A stretch of DNA of 64,000 nt, from the NCBI GenBank assembly GCA_025464995.1, contig JAODMO010000054.1, forward strand, positions 93,072-157,071, given 5' to 3'. Below are positions 39,652 to 47,479 of this stretch, in pieces (the first letter of the stretch is position 1; every line of letters starts with the position of its first letter). The notes beneath the pieces were generated by a model that saw only the letters and a program-made list of their open reading frames with translations, was not told where the DNA came from and did not search any database. This DNA comes from Microbacteriaceae bacterium. GTDB lineage: Bacteria > Actinomycetota > Actinomycetes > Actinomycetales > Microbacteriaceae. Both the position numbers and the translations under genes were made by a program.

Positions 39652-40902
39652 TCACTCGGGCAGTCGATCGAGCCTGCGCTGCAGCTCCGCGCTCTCCACC
39701 GCGTTCGTGCTCAGCTCGATCGCCCTGGCGAGAGCCGCGCGTGCCTCGTCGCCCCGGCCCATTCGGGCGAGCAGTTCTCCCCGGATGGCGGGCAGCACGT
39801 GCGAGCCGGGCAACTCGCCGCGCGCCGCGATCGCGTCGACCAGCACGAGGCCCTCGCCCGGGCCGGACGCCATGGCGACGGCGGCGGCGCGGCCCAGCTC
39901 GACGAAGGGCGAGGGTGTCAACAGCGCCAGAGCCTCGTACAGGAGGACGATGCGCGGCCAGTCGGTCTCCTCGGCCGTGCGCGCCACCGCGTGGCACTCG
40001 GCGATCGACGCCTGCAGACCGTACGCGCCCATCCCGCGGCCGGTTGCGGCAGCCGACCGCAGGGCGGCGCGTCCCCGTCGGATCGCGGCCTGGTCCCAGA
40101 GCCGCCGATCCTGCCGCTCGAGCAGCACCGGCATCCCGGCGTGGTCGAGTCGGGCGGGAAAGCGTGCCGCGGTCAGTTCGAGCAGCGCGAGCAGTGCGAA
40201 CGCCTCCGGCTCCGGAGCGAGTCGCACGAGAACCCGCGCCAACCGACGCGCCTCGCTCGAGAGCTCGGAGCGCATCCACTCGTCGCCGGACGAGGCGAAC
40301 GACCCCTCCGTGAAGATGAGGTAGATCACCTGAAGCACCGACGGGAGCCGTCCGGCGCGCTCGGTCGGCTCGGGCACGGCGAACGGCACAGCGGAGGCGG
40401 CCAGGGTCTTCTTCGCCCTCGTGATTCGCGCCTGGATCGTCGAGACCGGCACGAGAAACGCCTTGGCGATCTCGTCGCTCGTGAGCCCGCCGACGACCCT
40501 GAGCGTGAGCGCGATCCTCGACTCCTTCGACAGCACCGGATGGCACGAGACGAACATGAGCCCGAGCACGTCGTCATCGATCGCATCGGGGTCGAAGAGC
40601 GCATCCGCGCCGGGCGCCTCCGTCTCGATGCCGTGCACGAGTGCGGCATAGCGCGTGTCTCGCGCCGCGCGCCGCCGGAAGGTGTCGATCGCTCGTCGTC
40701 GTCCGACGGTGAGCAGCCAGCCGACCGGTAGCGTCGGCACGCCGTCGACTGCCCAGGAGACGAGCGCCTCGGCCACGGCCTCCTGCGCCAGATCCTCGGC
40801 GAGCGAGAAGTCGCCGGTGTACCGGGCCAGCGCGCCGACGATGCGGGCGGACTCCATCCTCCACACCGCCTCGACGGCGCTCCGCGCCTCGGTCGTGGTC
40901 AC
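39652..40902 (-). CDS. ECF42-type RNA polymerase sigma factor with C-terminal extension
   Basis: A 416-residue sigma factor. Region 2 (about 8-80; MESARIVGALARYTGDFSLAEDLAQEAV, VGWLLTVGRRRAIDTFRRR) and region 4 (about 125-175; GGLTSDEIAKAFLVPVSTIQARITRAKK) are followed by a 220-residue helical, TPR-like extension. That is the ECF42 architecture. The GTG start at 40902 is 7 bases after the DGPF/YCII gene, the conserved genetic partner of this group. No anti-sigma gene is present; the extension is thought to control activity in related systems. The C-terminal frame is otherwise intact. Confidence 0.88.
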   Translation of the reverse strand: MTTTEARSAVEAVWRMESARIVGALARYTGDFSLAEDLAQEAVAEALVSWAVDGVPTLPVGWLLTVGRRRAIDTFRRRAARDTRYAALVHGIETEAPGADALFDPDAIDDDVLGLMFVSCHPVLSKESRIALTLRVVGGLTSDEIAKAFLVPVSTIQARITRAKKTLAASAVPFAVPEPTERAGRLPSVLQVIYLIFTEGSFASSGDEWMRSELSSEARRLARVLVRLAPEPEAFALLALLELTAARFPARLDHAGMPVLLERQDRRLWDQAAIRRGRAALRSAAATGRGMGAYGLQASIAECHAVARTAEETDWPRIVLLYEALALLTPSPFVELGRAAAVAMASGPGEGLVLVDAIAARGELPGSHVLPAIRGELLARMGRGDEARAALARAIELSTNAVESAELQRRLDRLPE

Positions 40903-40909
40903 GTACGGC

Positions 40910-41332
40910 TCAGAGCTGCCCGTTCTCCACACGCCACGCGCGCTCCCGCAACACGTACTCGTTGTCCTGTGGGAACTCGTCGATCGACGGAACGCGACGG
41001 ATCTCGAGCTTGGAACCCGACATGAGCGGCATCCGCTTGGCCCACTCGACGGCCTCCTGCTGCGACGCGACATCGAGGATGTAGAAGCCGTTGAACAGCT
41101 CCTTCGTCTCCCCATAGGGCCCGTCGGTGACGACGGGGGTCTCGCCGGTGAAGTCGACGACGACACCCTCCGCGGCATCGGCAAGTCCCTCGGCGGCGAG
41201 CATGACGCCGGCGCGGATCAGCTCGTCGTTGAACTTGCCCATGGTCTCCAGCATCTCGGTGAAGTCGACCTCGGCGGCGAACTTCGCGAACGCCTCATCG
41301 GTTGAACGCATGATCAGCATGTACTTGGCCAT
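40910..41332 (-). CDS. DGPF/YCII-domain protein
   Basis: A 140-residue protein with MAKYMLIMRSTDE and the DGPYGETKELFNGFYILDVASQQEAVEWA motif, typical of DGPF-domain YCII-like proteins. The fold is a ferredoxin-like dimer with a pocket that may bind a small ligand. It precedes the ECF42 gene in the same operon. AGGAGA lies 7 nt before ATG 41332. The upstream part of the open frame is not conserved-looking. In other bacteria such proteins are under control of the neighbouring ECF42 factor. Confidence 0.88.
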   Translation of the reverse strand: MAKYMLIMRSTDEAFAKFAAEVDFTEMLETMGKFNDELIRAGVMLAAEGLADAAEGVVVDFTGETPVVTDGPYGETKELFNGFYILDVASQQEAVEWAKRMPLMSGSKLEIRRVPSIDEFPQDNEYVLRERAWRVENGQL

Positions 41333-41462
41333 CGTGTTTCTCCTCTGTATCGGTCGGTCGATTCTCGACCTTCTCACCCACAGGTCGAACGGCGCCACAC
41401 GCGATCGACATCGATCGAGAGAAATTGCGTGAACCTGCCGCGGTCGAGAACAACAATGGACC

Positions 41463-42113
41463 ATGGAATATGCACACGCGACCACCCAGGCCTCCAGCGT
41501 CGACGCGTGGACGCGGGCGCTCGGCGAGTCGACGGGGTCACCGGGTGGGGGAGCGGCGTCCGGCGTGATGCTGGCGATCGCCGCGGCGCTCACGTCGATG
41601 GTGGCCGGTTACACGAAGCCCGCCGCGGGCGACGAGGGGGAGCTCGAGCTGCTGGTGGGGCGGGCGGCGAGACTCAGGGAGACGGCGCTGGCACGTGCCG
41701 ACGACGATGCGGCGGCGTCTGACGCCTTCGGGGCCGCCTTCCGCAAGGAGCCGGGTGACGAGCGGGAGCGGGCGATCCGCGAGGCGTCGATCGAGGCCGC
41801 TCGTGCGTCGGCGGCGCTCGGCGACACGGCGGCGGGCGCGATCGCCGATCTGGAGTGGCTGGCCGGGCACGGCAATCCCGCGCTTGTCGCCGATCTCGCC
41901 GTGGCGTGCGGGGCGCTCCGCGCCGCCGTGACGGGTGCGCGCACCAACGTGAGTTTCGACCTCGCCGCGCTGACCTCCGCGGGAAGCGACCTCGGCGACG
42001 TGCGTGAACAGCATCCGCGCCTGTGGCAGTCGGTGCACGGGTTCGGCGCCGCGATCGCGCGGATCGATACCCTCACTGCCTCGATCGATGATCGGGCAGC
42101 GCCCACCGACTAG
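41463..42113 (+). CDS. cyclodeaminase/cyclohydrolase (FTCD_C) family protein
   Basis: A 216-residue helical protein with ALGESTGSPGGGAASGVMLAIAAALTSMVAGYT, the N-terminal signature of the formiminotransferase-cyclodeaminase C-terminal domain. Helices follow as in family members of this size. The family acts on formimino- or methenyl-tetrahydrofolate, but stand-alone copies are poorly characterised. Divergent from the YCII-ECF42 operon with a 130-base gap. Confidence 0.82.
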   Translation: MEYAHATTQASSVDAWTRALGESTGSPGGGAASGVMLAIAAALTSMVAGYTKPAAGDEGELELLVGRAARLRETALARADDDAAASDAFGAAFRKEPGDERERAIREASIEAARASAALGDTAAGAIADLEWLAGHGNPALVADLAVACGALRAAVTGARTNVSFDLAALTSAGSDLGDVREQHPRLWQSVHGFGAAIARIDTLTASIDDRAAPTD

Positions 42114-42117
42114 CGCG

Positions 42118-42732
42118 TCACGCGAGCGGCGCCTGGAGCGCCCGCCGGTACAGCTCGGGGTCGTCGCGCGTCGCATAGGAGACGATCAGGTGCGACGGAT
42201 GCGTGCGCACGGCGAAATAGCCGGCGAACGGCACGGTCACCACCGTGGTCAGGCCCGATCGCCAGGCCGAGACGAGGGCCGGGAGCGCGAGGCGTTCCGG
42301 GGTGAGCGCGAGGGGCACATCGTCGACCCGGTGCAGAGCCATGCGCCATCGGCCGCAGGCATCCCGATCGATCGCGTCACCCCAGGGCGGCGACGGGTTG
42401 ATCGCCTCCCACAAGTCGTCGTCGCGGGTCGTGTCGAGCAGGTGCTGCATCTCCGCGGTGGGCGAACGCACCTCTCGGGCCGACGGACAGATGCGTTGCC
42501 ACGCCGACGCCCACTCCCGTTGCCACCGCATGTCGGCCCGGGCGAGGTCGAAGTGGTCGGGGCGACGCGAGTTGCCGACATCCGGAATCGGGAAGACCGG
42601 GGGCACGCCGTTCTCGCCGAGATGAAGAGCGCTGCGGGCGTAGAGCAGCTCTTCGATCACGAAGTCGTCGGTGATGCGGATCGACATGGCGTGCGGCCAG
42701 TGCTCCCCCGGAATGGACTCGCTCGCCTGCAT
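42118..42732 (-). CDS. hypothetical protein (204 aa)
   Basis: A soluble protein without signal peptide or membrane helices, rich in Trp, Arg and Asp. TDDFVIEELLYARSALHLGENG, QREWASAWQRICPSAREV and FAGYFAVRTHPSHLIVSYATRDDP are its most distinctive stretches. I recognise no family. ATG 42732 is chosen because a TACAGT -10 ends 7 nt upstream (leaderless). It lies just downstream of the broken DUF4097 locus; the C-termini of this gene and the cyclodeaminase nearly touch. Confidence 0.6.
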   Translation of the reverse strand: MQASESIPGEHWPHAMSIRITDDFVIEELLYARSALHLGENGVPPVFPIPDVGNSRRPDHFDLARADMRWQREWASAWQRICPSAREVRSPTAEMQHLLDTTRDDDLWEAINPSPPWGDAIDRDACGRWRMALHRVDDVPLALTPERLALPALVSAWRSGLTTVVTVPFAGYFAVRTHPSHLIVSYATRDDPELYRRALQAPLA

Positions 42733-42777
42733 GCCTGTGACTGTAGCGGCAGCTGCCCGGCGTCGCCACACGCCGGG

Positions 42778-43072
42778 CAGCTCGGCCGACCCTCAGGCGA
42801 TCTCGCGACGGTGGTGCGCACGCCGCCCGTCGCGATCTCGGCGGTGTATCGCGACCCCGTCGGCAGTTCGACCCCACGTCGGCCGACTCGTTCGCGCTCG
42901 GGCCGATCCACGCGAGGCGGAAGCTCGAGTCGGTCACGGTGAGCCGGCGGTCGTCGAAGACGACGGAGTCCTCCTCGGCGTACGTACGTGCGGTCGCTCG
43001 CGACGATCTCGATCGCGCCCACCTGCCAGTCGATGGCGAGGCCGACGGCGGTGGGGGTGGGTAAACGGGCAT
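42778..43072 (-). pseudogene. DUF4097-family protein, truncated and frameshifted
   Basis: A good ribosome site (AAAGGGAG) precedes ATG 43072 (MPVYP). The frame then breaks at least twice: LPTPTAVGLAIDWQVGAIEIVASDRT is in a second frame, EEDSVVFDDRRLTVTDSSFRLAWIGPS returns to the first, and VELPTGSRYTAEIATGGVRT is back in the second. Together they follow the N-terminus of DUF4097 adhesin-like proteins. The remaining roughly 180 residues are gone. Composition is ordinary. Confidence 0.7.
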
Positions 43073-43082
43073 GCTGGCATCT

Positions 43083-43379
43083 CCCTTTCATCGGGCGTGA
43101 CGGTCTCACCACGCCGGTCGGCGCGGCTGGTGCACGCGGTTCTGGGGAGGCCCAGCGCGCGCACCCCCGCGGAGTTGTCGCCGGTGCGGGCTCGGTGTTC
43201 GGGTGGGTGACGACGAACTCCACCTCGCGTCCGCGCAGCCGGAGATCGACCGAGCCGGGCGCGAGGTCGCGGGTGAACTCGCCGACCGCGGCCGACAACA
43301 CGTCGAGCACCACGAGTTGCGCCGCGGCATCCGCCAGGCGGCGCTGCATTCGGCCGCGAGCTCGACCGACGCGGCTCAA
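43083..43379 (-). pseudogene. truncated upstream partner of the DUF4097 gene (HicB-like/RHH protein remnant)
   Basis: The readable core ADAAAQLVVLDVLSAAVGEFTRDLAPGSVDLRLRGREVEFVV matches the middle of the short proteins encoded just before DUF4097 genes in Microbacteriaceae. These are often called HicB-family antitoxins, with a C-terminal ribbon-helix-helix domain. Here the N-terminus is short and the RHH part (RINLRLPExLK-like) is missing, replaced by Pro/Arg-rich shadow sequence. Overlaps the stop of the upstream RibD_C gene. Confidence 0.5.
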
Positions 43380-43999
43380 GTGGTCATGTCGCCGGTCTCC
43401 GGCGCAACACCCCGCGAGTGGTAACGCAGCAGCACCGTTCCCTTGTCGGATGGCGGCTCGGCCGAGACCAGTTCGAGCGCGATCGGCGGTCCGTCAGGGT
43501 CGAACAGCCGCTTCCCCGCGCCGAGCACGATCGGGTGCACCCACAGGTTCAACTGGTCGAACAGGTTCTCGGCGAGAAGCGTGCGGGCGAAGTCGATGCT
43601 TCCGATCACGTGGATGTCGTCGTGCCGCGCCTTGAGCTCCGCCAGTTGCGCAGCGAGGTCGCCTCCGAGCAGGTGCGAGTCGCGCCATCCCAGGTCCGGG
43701 GCGCCTCGCGATGCCACGTACTTCGGGATCTCGTCGAACTTGCGCGCGATGTCGGATACCGACCCGTCCAGCTGGTTCGGCCAGTACGCGGCGAAGATGT
43801 CGTAGGTGCGGCGGCCGAGCAACAGGGCGTCCATGGCGCGGATGCCCTCCATCACCTGCTCGCCGGAGCTCGCTTCCAGCAGCGGTGCCTGCCAGCCACC
43901 GAAGGCGAAGCCGCCCTCGGTGTCTTCCTCGGGTCCGCCGGGGGCCTGGGCCACCCCGTCGAGAGTGGTGAAGAGGTCGATGCTGATGCGACCGGACAC
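43376..43999 (-). CDS. dihydrofolate reductase-like (RibD C-terminal domain) protein
   Basis: A 207-residue protein with RISIDLFTTLDGVAQAPGGPEED at the start, MDALLLGRRTYDIFAAYWP, HVIGSIDFARTLLAENLFDQLNLWVHPIVLGAGKRLF and a C-terminal strand, all typical of RibD_C/YyaP reductases. It probably uses NADPH on an unknown pterin- or flavin-like substrate. GTG 43999 is chosen because AAGGAG lies 6 nt upstream. Confidence 0.85.
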   Translation of the reverse strand: MSGRISIDLFTTLDGVAQAPGGPEEDTEGGFAFGGWQAPLLEASSGEQVMEGIRAMDALLLGRRTYDIFAAYWPNQLDGSVSDIARKFDEIPKYVASRGAPDLGWRDSHLLGGDLAAQLAELKARHDDIHVIGSIDFARTLLAENLFDQLNLWVHPIVLGAGKRLFDPDGPPIALELVSAEPPSDKGTVLLRYHSRGVAPETGDMTT

Positions 44000-44081
44000 G
44001 TCTGTCTCCTTTCGTCGCGGCATCACGCCGCCTCTCGTGACACCATGCTGGCGACTCCCGGACGCCGCGGTCAAGAGCCGG

Positions 44082-44507
44082 TCAGGCCGGAGCGAGCCAA
44101 TACTCGCCGAGCCACTCCAAGAACTGCTGGGCCTCGTTCTCCGAATGCTGCAGGCGCACGCGACCGCTCCGGGCGAAGAAGTCTTCGTAGCCCTCCAGGT
44201 GCTTCACCGTCTCGTCGGACAACGTGCGGAAGCCCATGGTCCATTCGGGAAACTGCCGGGCTTCGATAGTCTTCTCACGCATGATCCTGACGTCGCGGTG
44301 CCGGGGGTCGGAGGCGATTGTCGCGAAACGCGAGCGCACGATCTCCTTCGGGCCTTCGAATATCTGGATGAATCGGCCGCGGTGATAGAGCAGGGTGCCC
44401 GTTATTCCGTCCCGCTGGTTGTTCTCGCGCGACCGCGTCAAGAGAGCGCTGATCTCCTCGTCGGAGATCGTGGTCGTCGCGATGCTCACGTAGGCAATGG
44501 ATAGCAC
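44082..44507 (-). CDS. stand-alone BLUF blue-light photoreceptor
   Basis: A 141-residue protein consisting of one BLUF domain plus a short helical cap. Flavin-contacting residues are visible: Tyr6 (IAYVSIA), Asn30 (ENNQRDGITG), Gln48 in RFIQIFEGP, and the Trp/Met strand in PEWTMGF. BLUF proteins switch hydrogen bonding around FAD in blue light. No output domain is fused, so it must signal through a protein partner. The small gene at 44572 and the MarR regulator are the nearest candidates. Confidence 0.93.
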   Translation of the reverse strand: MLSIAYVSIATTTISDEEISALLTRSRENNQRDGITGTLLYHRGRFIQIFEGPKEIVRSRFATIASDPRHRDVRIMREKTIEARQFPEWTMGFRTLSDETVKHLEGYEDFFARSGRVRLQHSENEAQQFLEWLGEYWLAPA

Positions 44508-44571
44508 GGTCGGCTCTCAGTTCTGGTTGAGGTGGATATCGCGTCTGGGCGACCGCGGTTCGACGCACACG

Positions 44572-44856
44572 TCACGCGACGTATTCGGACCATTCCGGGT
44601 CGAACTCGAGGAAGTCCTCGACGTCGGGCGACCCTAAGGTCGCGAGAGGCGCGACCTCGGACGCGGATTCGAATGAGGCGAAATAGATGCTCGAATCGGG
44701 CCGGACCAGCATGCTGATCTCCTGGCCGTCGGCGGTGCTGAAGTTGACGTAGCCGCTGTGGCCGTTCGCTTCTAGACACTGGACCCTCAGCGATACCGCC
44801 TCGAGCCCGGAAAGAGCGAACACGGCACCATCGAAGGTGACGGTGTCGATGATCAT
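44572..44856 (-). CDS. hypothetical protein (94 aa)
   Basis: A small acidic, beta-rich protein (VTFDGAVFALSGLEAVSLRVQ, GYVNFSTADGQEISMLVRPDSSIYFASF) with an acidic C-terminus. No signal peptide and no recognised family. It lies 64 bases upstream of the BLUF gene on the same strand and may be co-transcribed; an interaction is speculation. ATG 44856 follows GAAGGGAA by a few bases. Confidence 0.6.
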   Translation of the reverse strand: MIIDTVTFDGAVFALSGLEAVSLRVQCLEANGHSGYVNFSTADGQEISMLVRPDSSIYFASFESASEVAPLATLGSPDVEDFLEFDPEWSEYVA

Positions 44857-44892
44857 GGTGATTCCCTTCGCTGCCCGCGGCTCCGGGCAAAG

Positions 44893-44925
44893 TACTTAAG
44901 ATTTAGAACTACATCAACTTAGAAT
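44893..44925. promoter_or_regulatory. AT-rich divergent promoter/operator region for the MarR gene and the 44572 gene
   Basis: A conspicuously AT-rich stretch contains ACTTAAGATTTAGAA and a related ACTTAGAAT, giving half-sites in both orientations. TAGAAT at 44920-44925 is a good plus-strand -10, with TTAAGA about 18 nt upstream. MarR proteins usually bind such overlapping elements, so autoregulation is likely. Confidence 0.4.
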
Positions 44926-44963
44926 GACTTCTGCGGCGGGTCAATCATTCGGCGCAAACAAAC

Positions 44964-45446
44964 GTGGATGGTGGTTTCGGGGGAATGATCGCTGGCTCGA
45001 ATGACGCGCACAGGTTGGAGGGGGTGCCGGCAGCGCTCGCATCGCTACTCCGGTCGCTCGATTCGCTGCGGCGCGCGATAGCCATAGAGGCCGGGATGTC
45101 GGGCACCGAAGTTCGCGCGATGGCGCGTATCGCCGAGGCCGACGGGATAACGCCGAAGCGGCTCGCCGAGTTGCTGGAGTTCACCGGCGCGTCTGTCACG
45201 TTCGTCACGAGCGCGCTCGCCGAGAAGGGCTTGGTGGAGCGTGTGCCGCATCCCGAAGATCGTCGCAGCCTGCTGCTCCGCACGACCACGCTCGGTGACA
45301 AGGTGGCGAACCGCATGTACGACCACTTCTCGTCGGAGATTACCGAGGCGAGCCGCAGTGTCGAGGGCGTCGACCCCCGGGCGCTGCAGGACGCGCTCAC
45401 GCAGATGGCGAAGCGCCTGGCCGAACGGGTTCCCGCCGAGGGGTGA
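44964..45446 (+). CDS. MarR-family transcriptional regulator
   Basis: A 160-residue winged-helix regulator. DGITPKRLAELLEFTGASVTFVTSALAEKGLV forms the helix-turn-helix and PHPEDRRSLLLRTTTLG the wing. GTG 44964 or ATG 44985 could start it; both keep the domain. Divergent from the BLUF-associated small gene with an AT-rich operator between. Ligand unknown. Confidence 0.83.
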   Translation: MDGGFGGMIAGSNDAHRLEGVPAALASLLRSLDSLRRAIAIEAGMSGTEVRAMARIAEADGITPKRLAELLEFTGASVTFVTSALAEKGLVERVPHPEDRRSLLLRTTTLGDKVANRMYDHFSSEITEASRSVEGVDPRALQDALTQMAKRLAERVPAEG

Positions 45447-45508
45447 CTCCCTGTGCCGGGTGAGCGGCAGCATGATCGAAACAATCGACGAGTATCATCC
45501 GTTCACCT

Positions 45509-46237
45509 ATGGACTACTTCCTGCGCCGCCACCACAGGGCTCGGATCGTGCGCGATTCGATCCGGTCGTCGGTGGTCGAGGGCAACTGGCGCGGGCACGC
45601 GCTGCCCCCGGACGAGGAACTCGGGCGCCTGTTCGGTGTTGGGCGCAACGTGATTCGGGAGGCGCTCCAGTTGCTCGTCGACGAGGGGTTGCTCACGCGG
45701 CAGCAGGGGTTGGGCACGTACCCGAGCGGCAGCGTGCTTCTTCACGAGACCGCTGCGCTTCGGTCGTTGTACGAGAATCCGGATGCGGCGGGGAGCAGCC
45801 GCGACATCCACCACCAGGTGCTGCGCTGGGCGGAGATCGCCGCGTCGCCCCTGTATGCGGCGTCCCTGGACCTTGCAGACGGCGCCTCGGTCATCCACTA
45901 CGAGAGGTTGACGCTCGGTTCGGCGCCGATGATCTTCTGGTCGACCATCATGCGCGCAGACGTCGGTCTCGAGCGGCCCGTCGCGCCGGGCGAATACACC
46001 CCCTACGGCTTCTACGCCTACCTCGAGAGCGCCGGCCTGGCACTCGGTAGAGCACTCGTGCGCACCAGCGCCGTGCGCGCCGATCGGGGTGTCGCCGAGT
46101 TCCTCAAAGTCGAACTCGGAAGCCCCGTGCTGTTGCAGCACCGTCGGCTGTTCCTAGCCGACGGGCGTCCGCTCGAGGTCAGCACGGGTTACTTCCGGCC
46201 CGACGAGATTGCGCTCTTCCAGGAGACCAACCGGTGA
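45509..46237 (+). CDS. GntR-family (HutC/UTRA) transcriptional regulator
   Basis: A 242-residue regulator. The N-terminal winged helix (about 10-75; SVVEGNWRGHALPPDEELGRLFGVGRNVIREALQLLVDEGLL) is followed by a UTRA-like effector domain with ASVIHYERLTLGSAPMIFWSTIM, FYAYLESAGLALGRALVRT and a terminal PLEVSTGYFRPDEIALF. Such proteins usually repress a catabolic or transport operon until a ligand binds. It converges on, and overlaps by 84 bp, the last gene of the hydrolase/ABC/MFS operon, its most likely target. Confidence 0.88.
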   Translation: MDYFLRRHHRARIVRDSIRSSVVEGNWRGHALPPDEELGRLFGVGRNVIREALQLLVDEGLLTRQQGLGTYPSGSVLLHETAALRSLYENPDAAGSSRDIHHQVLRWAEIAASPLYAASLDLADGASVIHYERLTLGSAPMIFWSTIMRADVGLERPVAPGEYTPYGFYAYLESAGLALGRALVRTSAVRADRGVAEFLKVELGSPVLLQHRRLFLADGRPLEVSTGYFRPDEIALFQETNR

Positions 46238-47479
46238 CGTCTTCGGCACACGAGGTCGCACGCAGGCCAGCACAGCGCCGACGAGGCTGAGGCTCGCGAG
46301 AGCGAAGACGGCGGCCTGGGGCCCCCATGCCGTGAGTACCGCAGTGAAGGCGATCGGGCCGATGATCGTGCCGAGGTCGCCGAAGGTGCGATAGATGCCC
46401 ATGGCGAGGCCCAACCGGGCCGGCGCGACGGTATCGGCCAGCGACGCCAGCGGGATGCCCGAGACGATGGACCCGGAGACGCCCACTGCGACGAGCACGA
46501 CGAGAAACCCGATCGGCTCCGACACGACGAGATACAGCGGGGTGAGCCCTGCGCTCACGAGCAGGAGGGGTGCCAGCACCCAGCGGTGATCCCACCGGTC
46601 GGCCGCGACGCCGACGAGGTGGGTGAAACACAGGGCGACAACCGTGATTGCCCCGAGCCCGAGCCCGAGCTGCCACGGCTGCAGGTCGACCAACTGCACG
46701 GCGAGTAGCGGAACGAGCCCCTGCTGGCCGCCGAAACGCACGGAGAAGATGGCGAAGCCGACGCCGTTGATGGCCGCGATCGCGATGAGCGTGGCTCGCC
46801 GGCCGGCGCGGCTGACGCCCGACAAGCGCGACGGGGAAGGCGGGGATGAGGGGGTCCGTGCCCCCGGGTGGGCAGGTCGCGCCTGGCGCCACCGCACGAC
46901 GGCCCAGGCCAGGAAGATGGCGCATCCGGACGAGGCGGCGAGAAAGGCGGCCTGCACGTTCCACAGCGAGACGGCGATTCCGCCGAGGGCGGGTCCGAGC
47001 GCTGCTCCCGCGAGTTGCACCGACTGCAGTATCGAGCTCACGCGACCCCGTGCCTCCGGGGGAGCGCCCTGTAGCACCAGCGTCTGGCCGATGGTGATGG
47101 CGGCGCCCGAGAAGATGCCGGCCACGAACCGCAGCACGAGCACGGGCACGAAGTCGGTCATGAAGCCAGTGGCTATCGTCAGCACGAATACGCCGAAGAC
47201 GAGCGCGACCAGCAGTGGCCAGGGGGAGACCCGTCTGGCGAGCAGGCCCGCCGGGATATTGACGATCAGCCGACCGAGGCCGAACGCGGCGATGATGACG
47301 CCGAGCCCGATGGCGCCGATCCCGAATTGCGCCGTGTAGCTGGGGAGTGCCGGCACGACACTGCCCCACGACATCTGTGTCGCCGCAATGAGCCCACAGA
47401 CAACAAGGCGCCCCTCCGTCAGATACCTGACCCGGGGCGCCCTGTCGGCGGTGGACTCTCGGCGCCTACTCGCCCGCAA
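46154..47479 (-). CDS. MFS transporter
   Basis: A 12-helix major facilitator of about 400-440 residues. The helix 2-3 region (GLGRLIVNIPAGLLARRVSPWP), GQTLVLQGAPPEARGRVSSILQSVQ near helix 4-5, and a matching second half (VGVAADRWDHRW) are visible. Its 3' end overlaps the convergent gntR gene by 84 nt. The start is unclear: ATG 47374 would delete most of helix 1, so TTG 47479 (overlapping the binding-protein stop) or a CTG at 47422 is more likely. The substrate is probably that of the upstream ABC importer or its product. Confidence 0.8.
   Translation of the reverse strand: MRASRRRESTADRAPRVRYLTEGRLVVCGLIAATQMSWGSVVPALPSYTAQFGIGAIGLGVIIAAFGLGRLIVNIPAGLLARRVSPWPLLVALVFGVFVLTIATGFMTDFVPVLVLRFVAGIFSGAAITIGQTLVLQGAPPEARGRVSSILQSVQLAGAALGPALGGIAVSLWNVQAAFLAASSGCAIFLAWAVVRWRQARPAHPGARTPSSPPSPSRLSGVSRAGRRATLIAIAAINGVGFAIFSVRFGGQQGLVPLLAVQLVDLQPWQLGLGLGAITVVALCFTHLVGVAADRWDHRWVLAPLLLVSAGLTPLYLVVSEPIGFLVVLVAVGVSGSIVSGIPLASLADTVAPARLGLAMGIYRTFGDLGTIIGPIAFTAVLTAWGPQAAVFALASLSLVGAVLACVRPRVPKTSPVGLLEERNLVGPEVTRADLERTPVG

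Noticed and set aside
40903..41184. N-terminal extension of the ECF42 frame
   Set aside because: The extension is Ser/Arg-rich and overlaps the DGPF/YCII gene out of frame; sigma region 2 begins right after GTG 40902.
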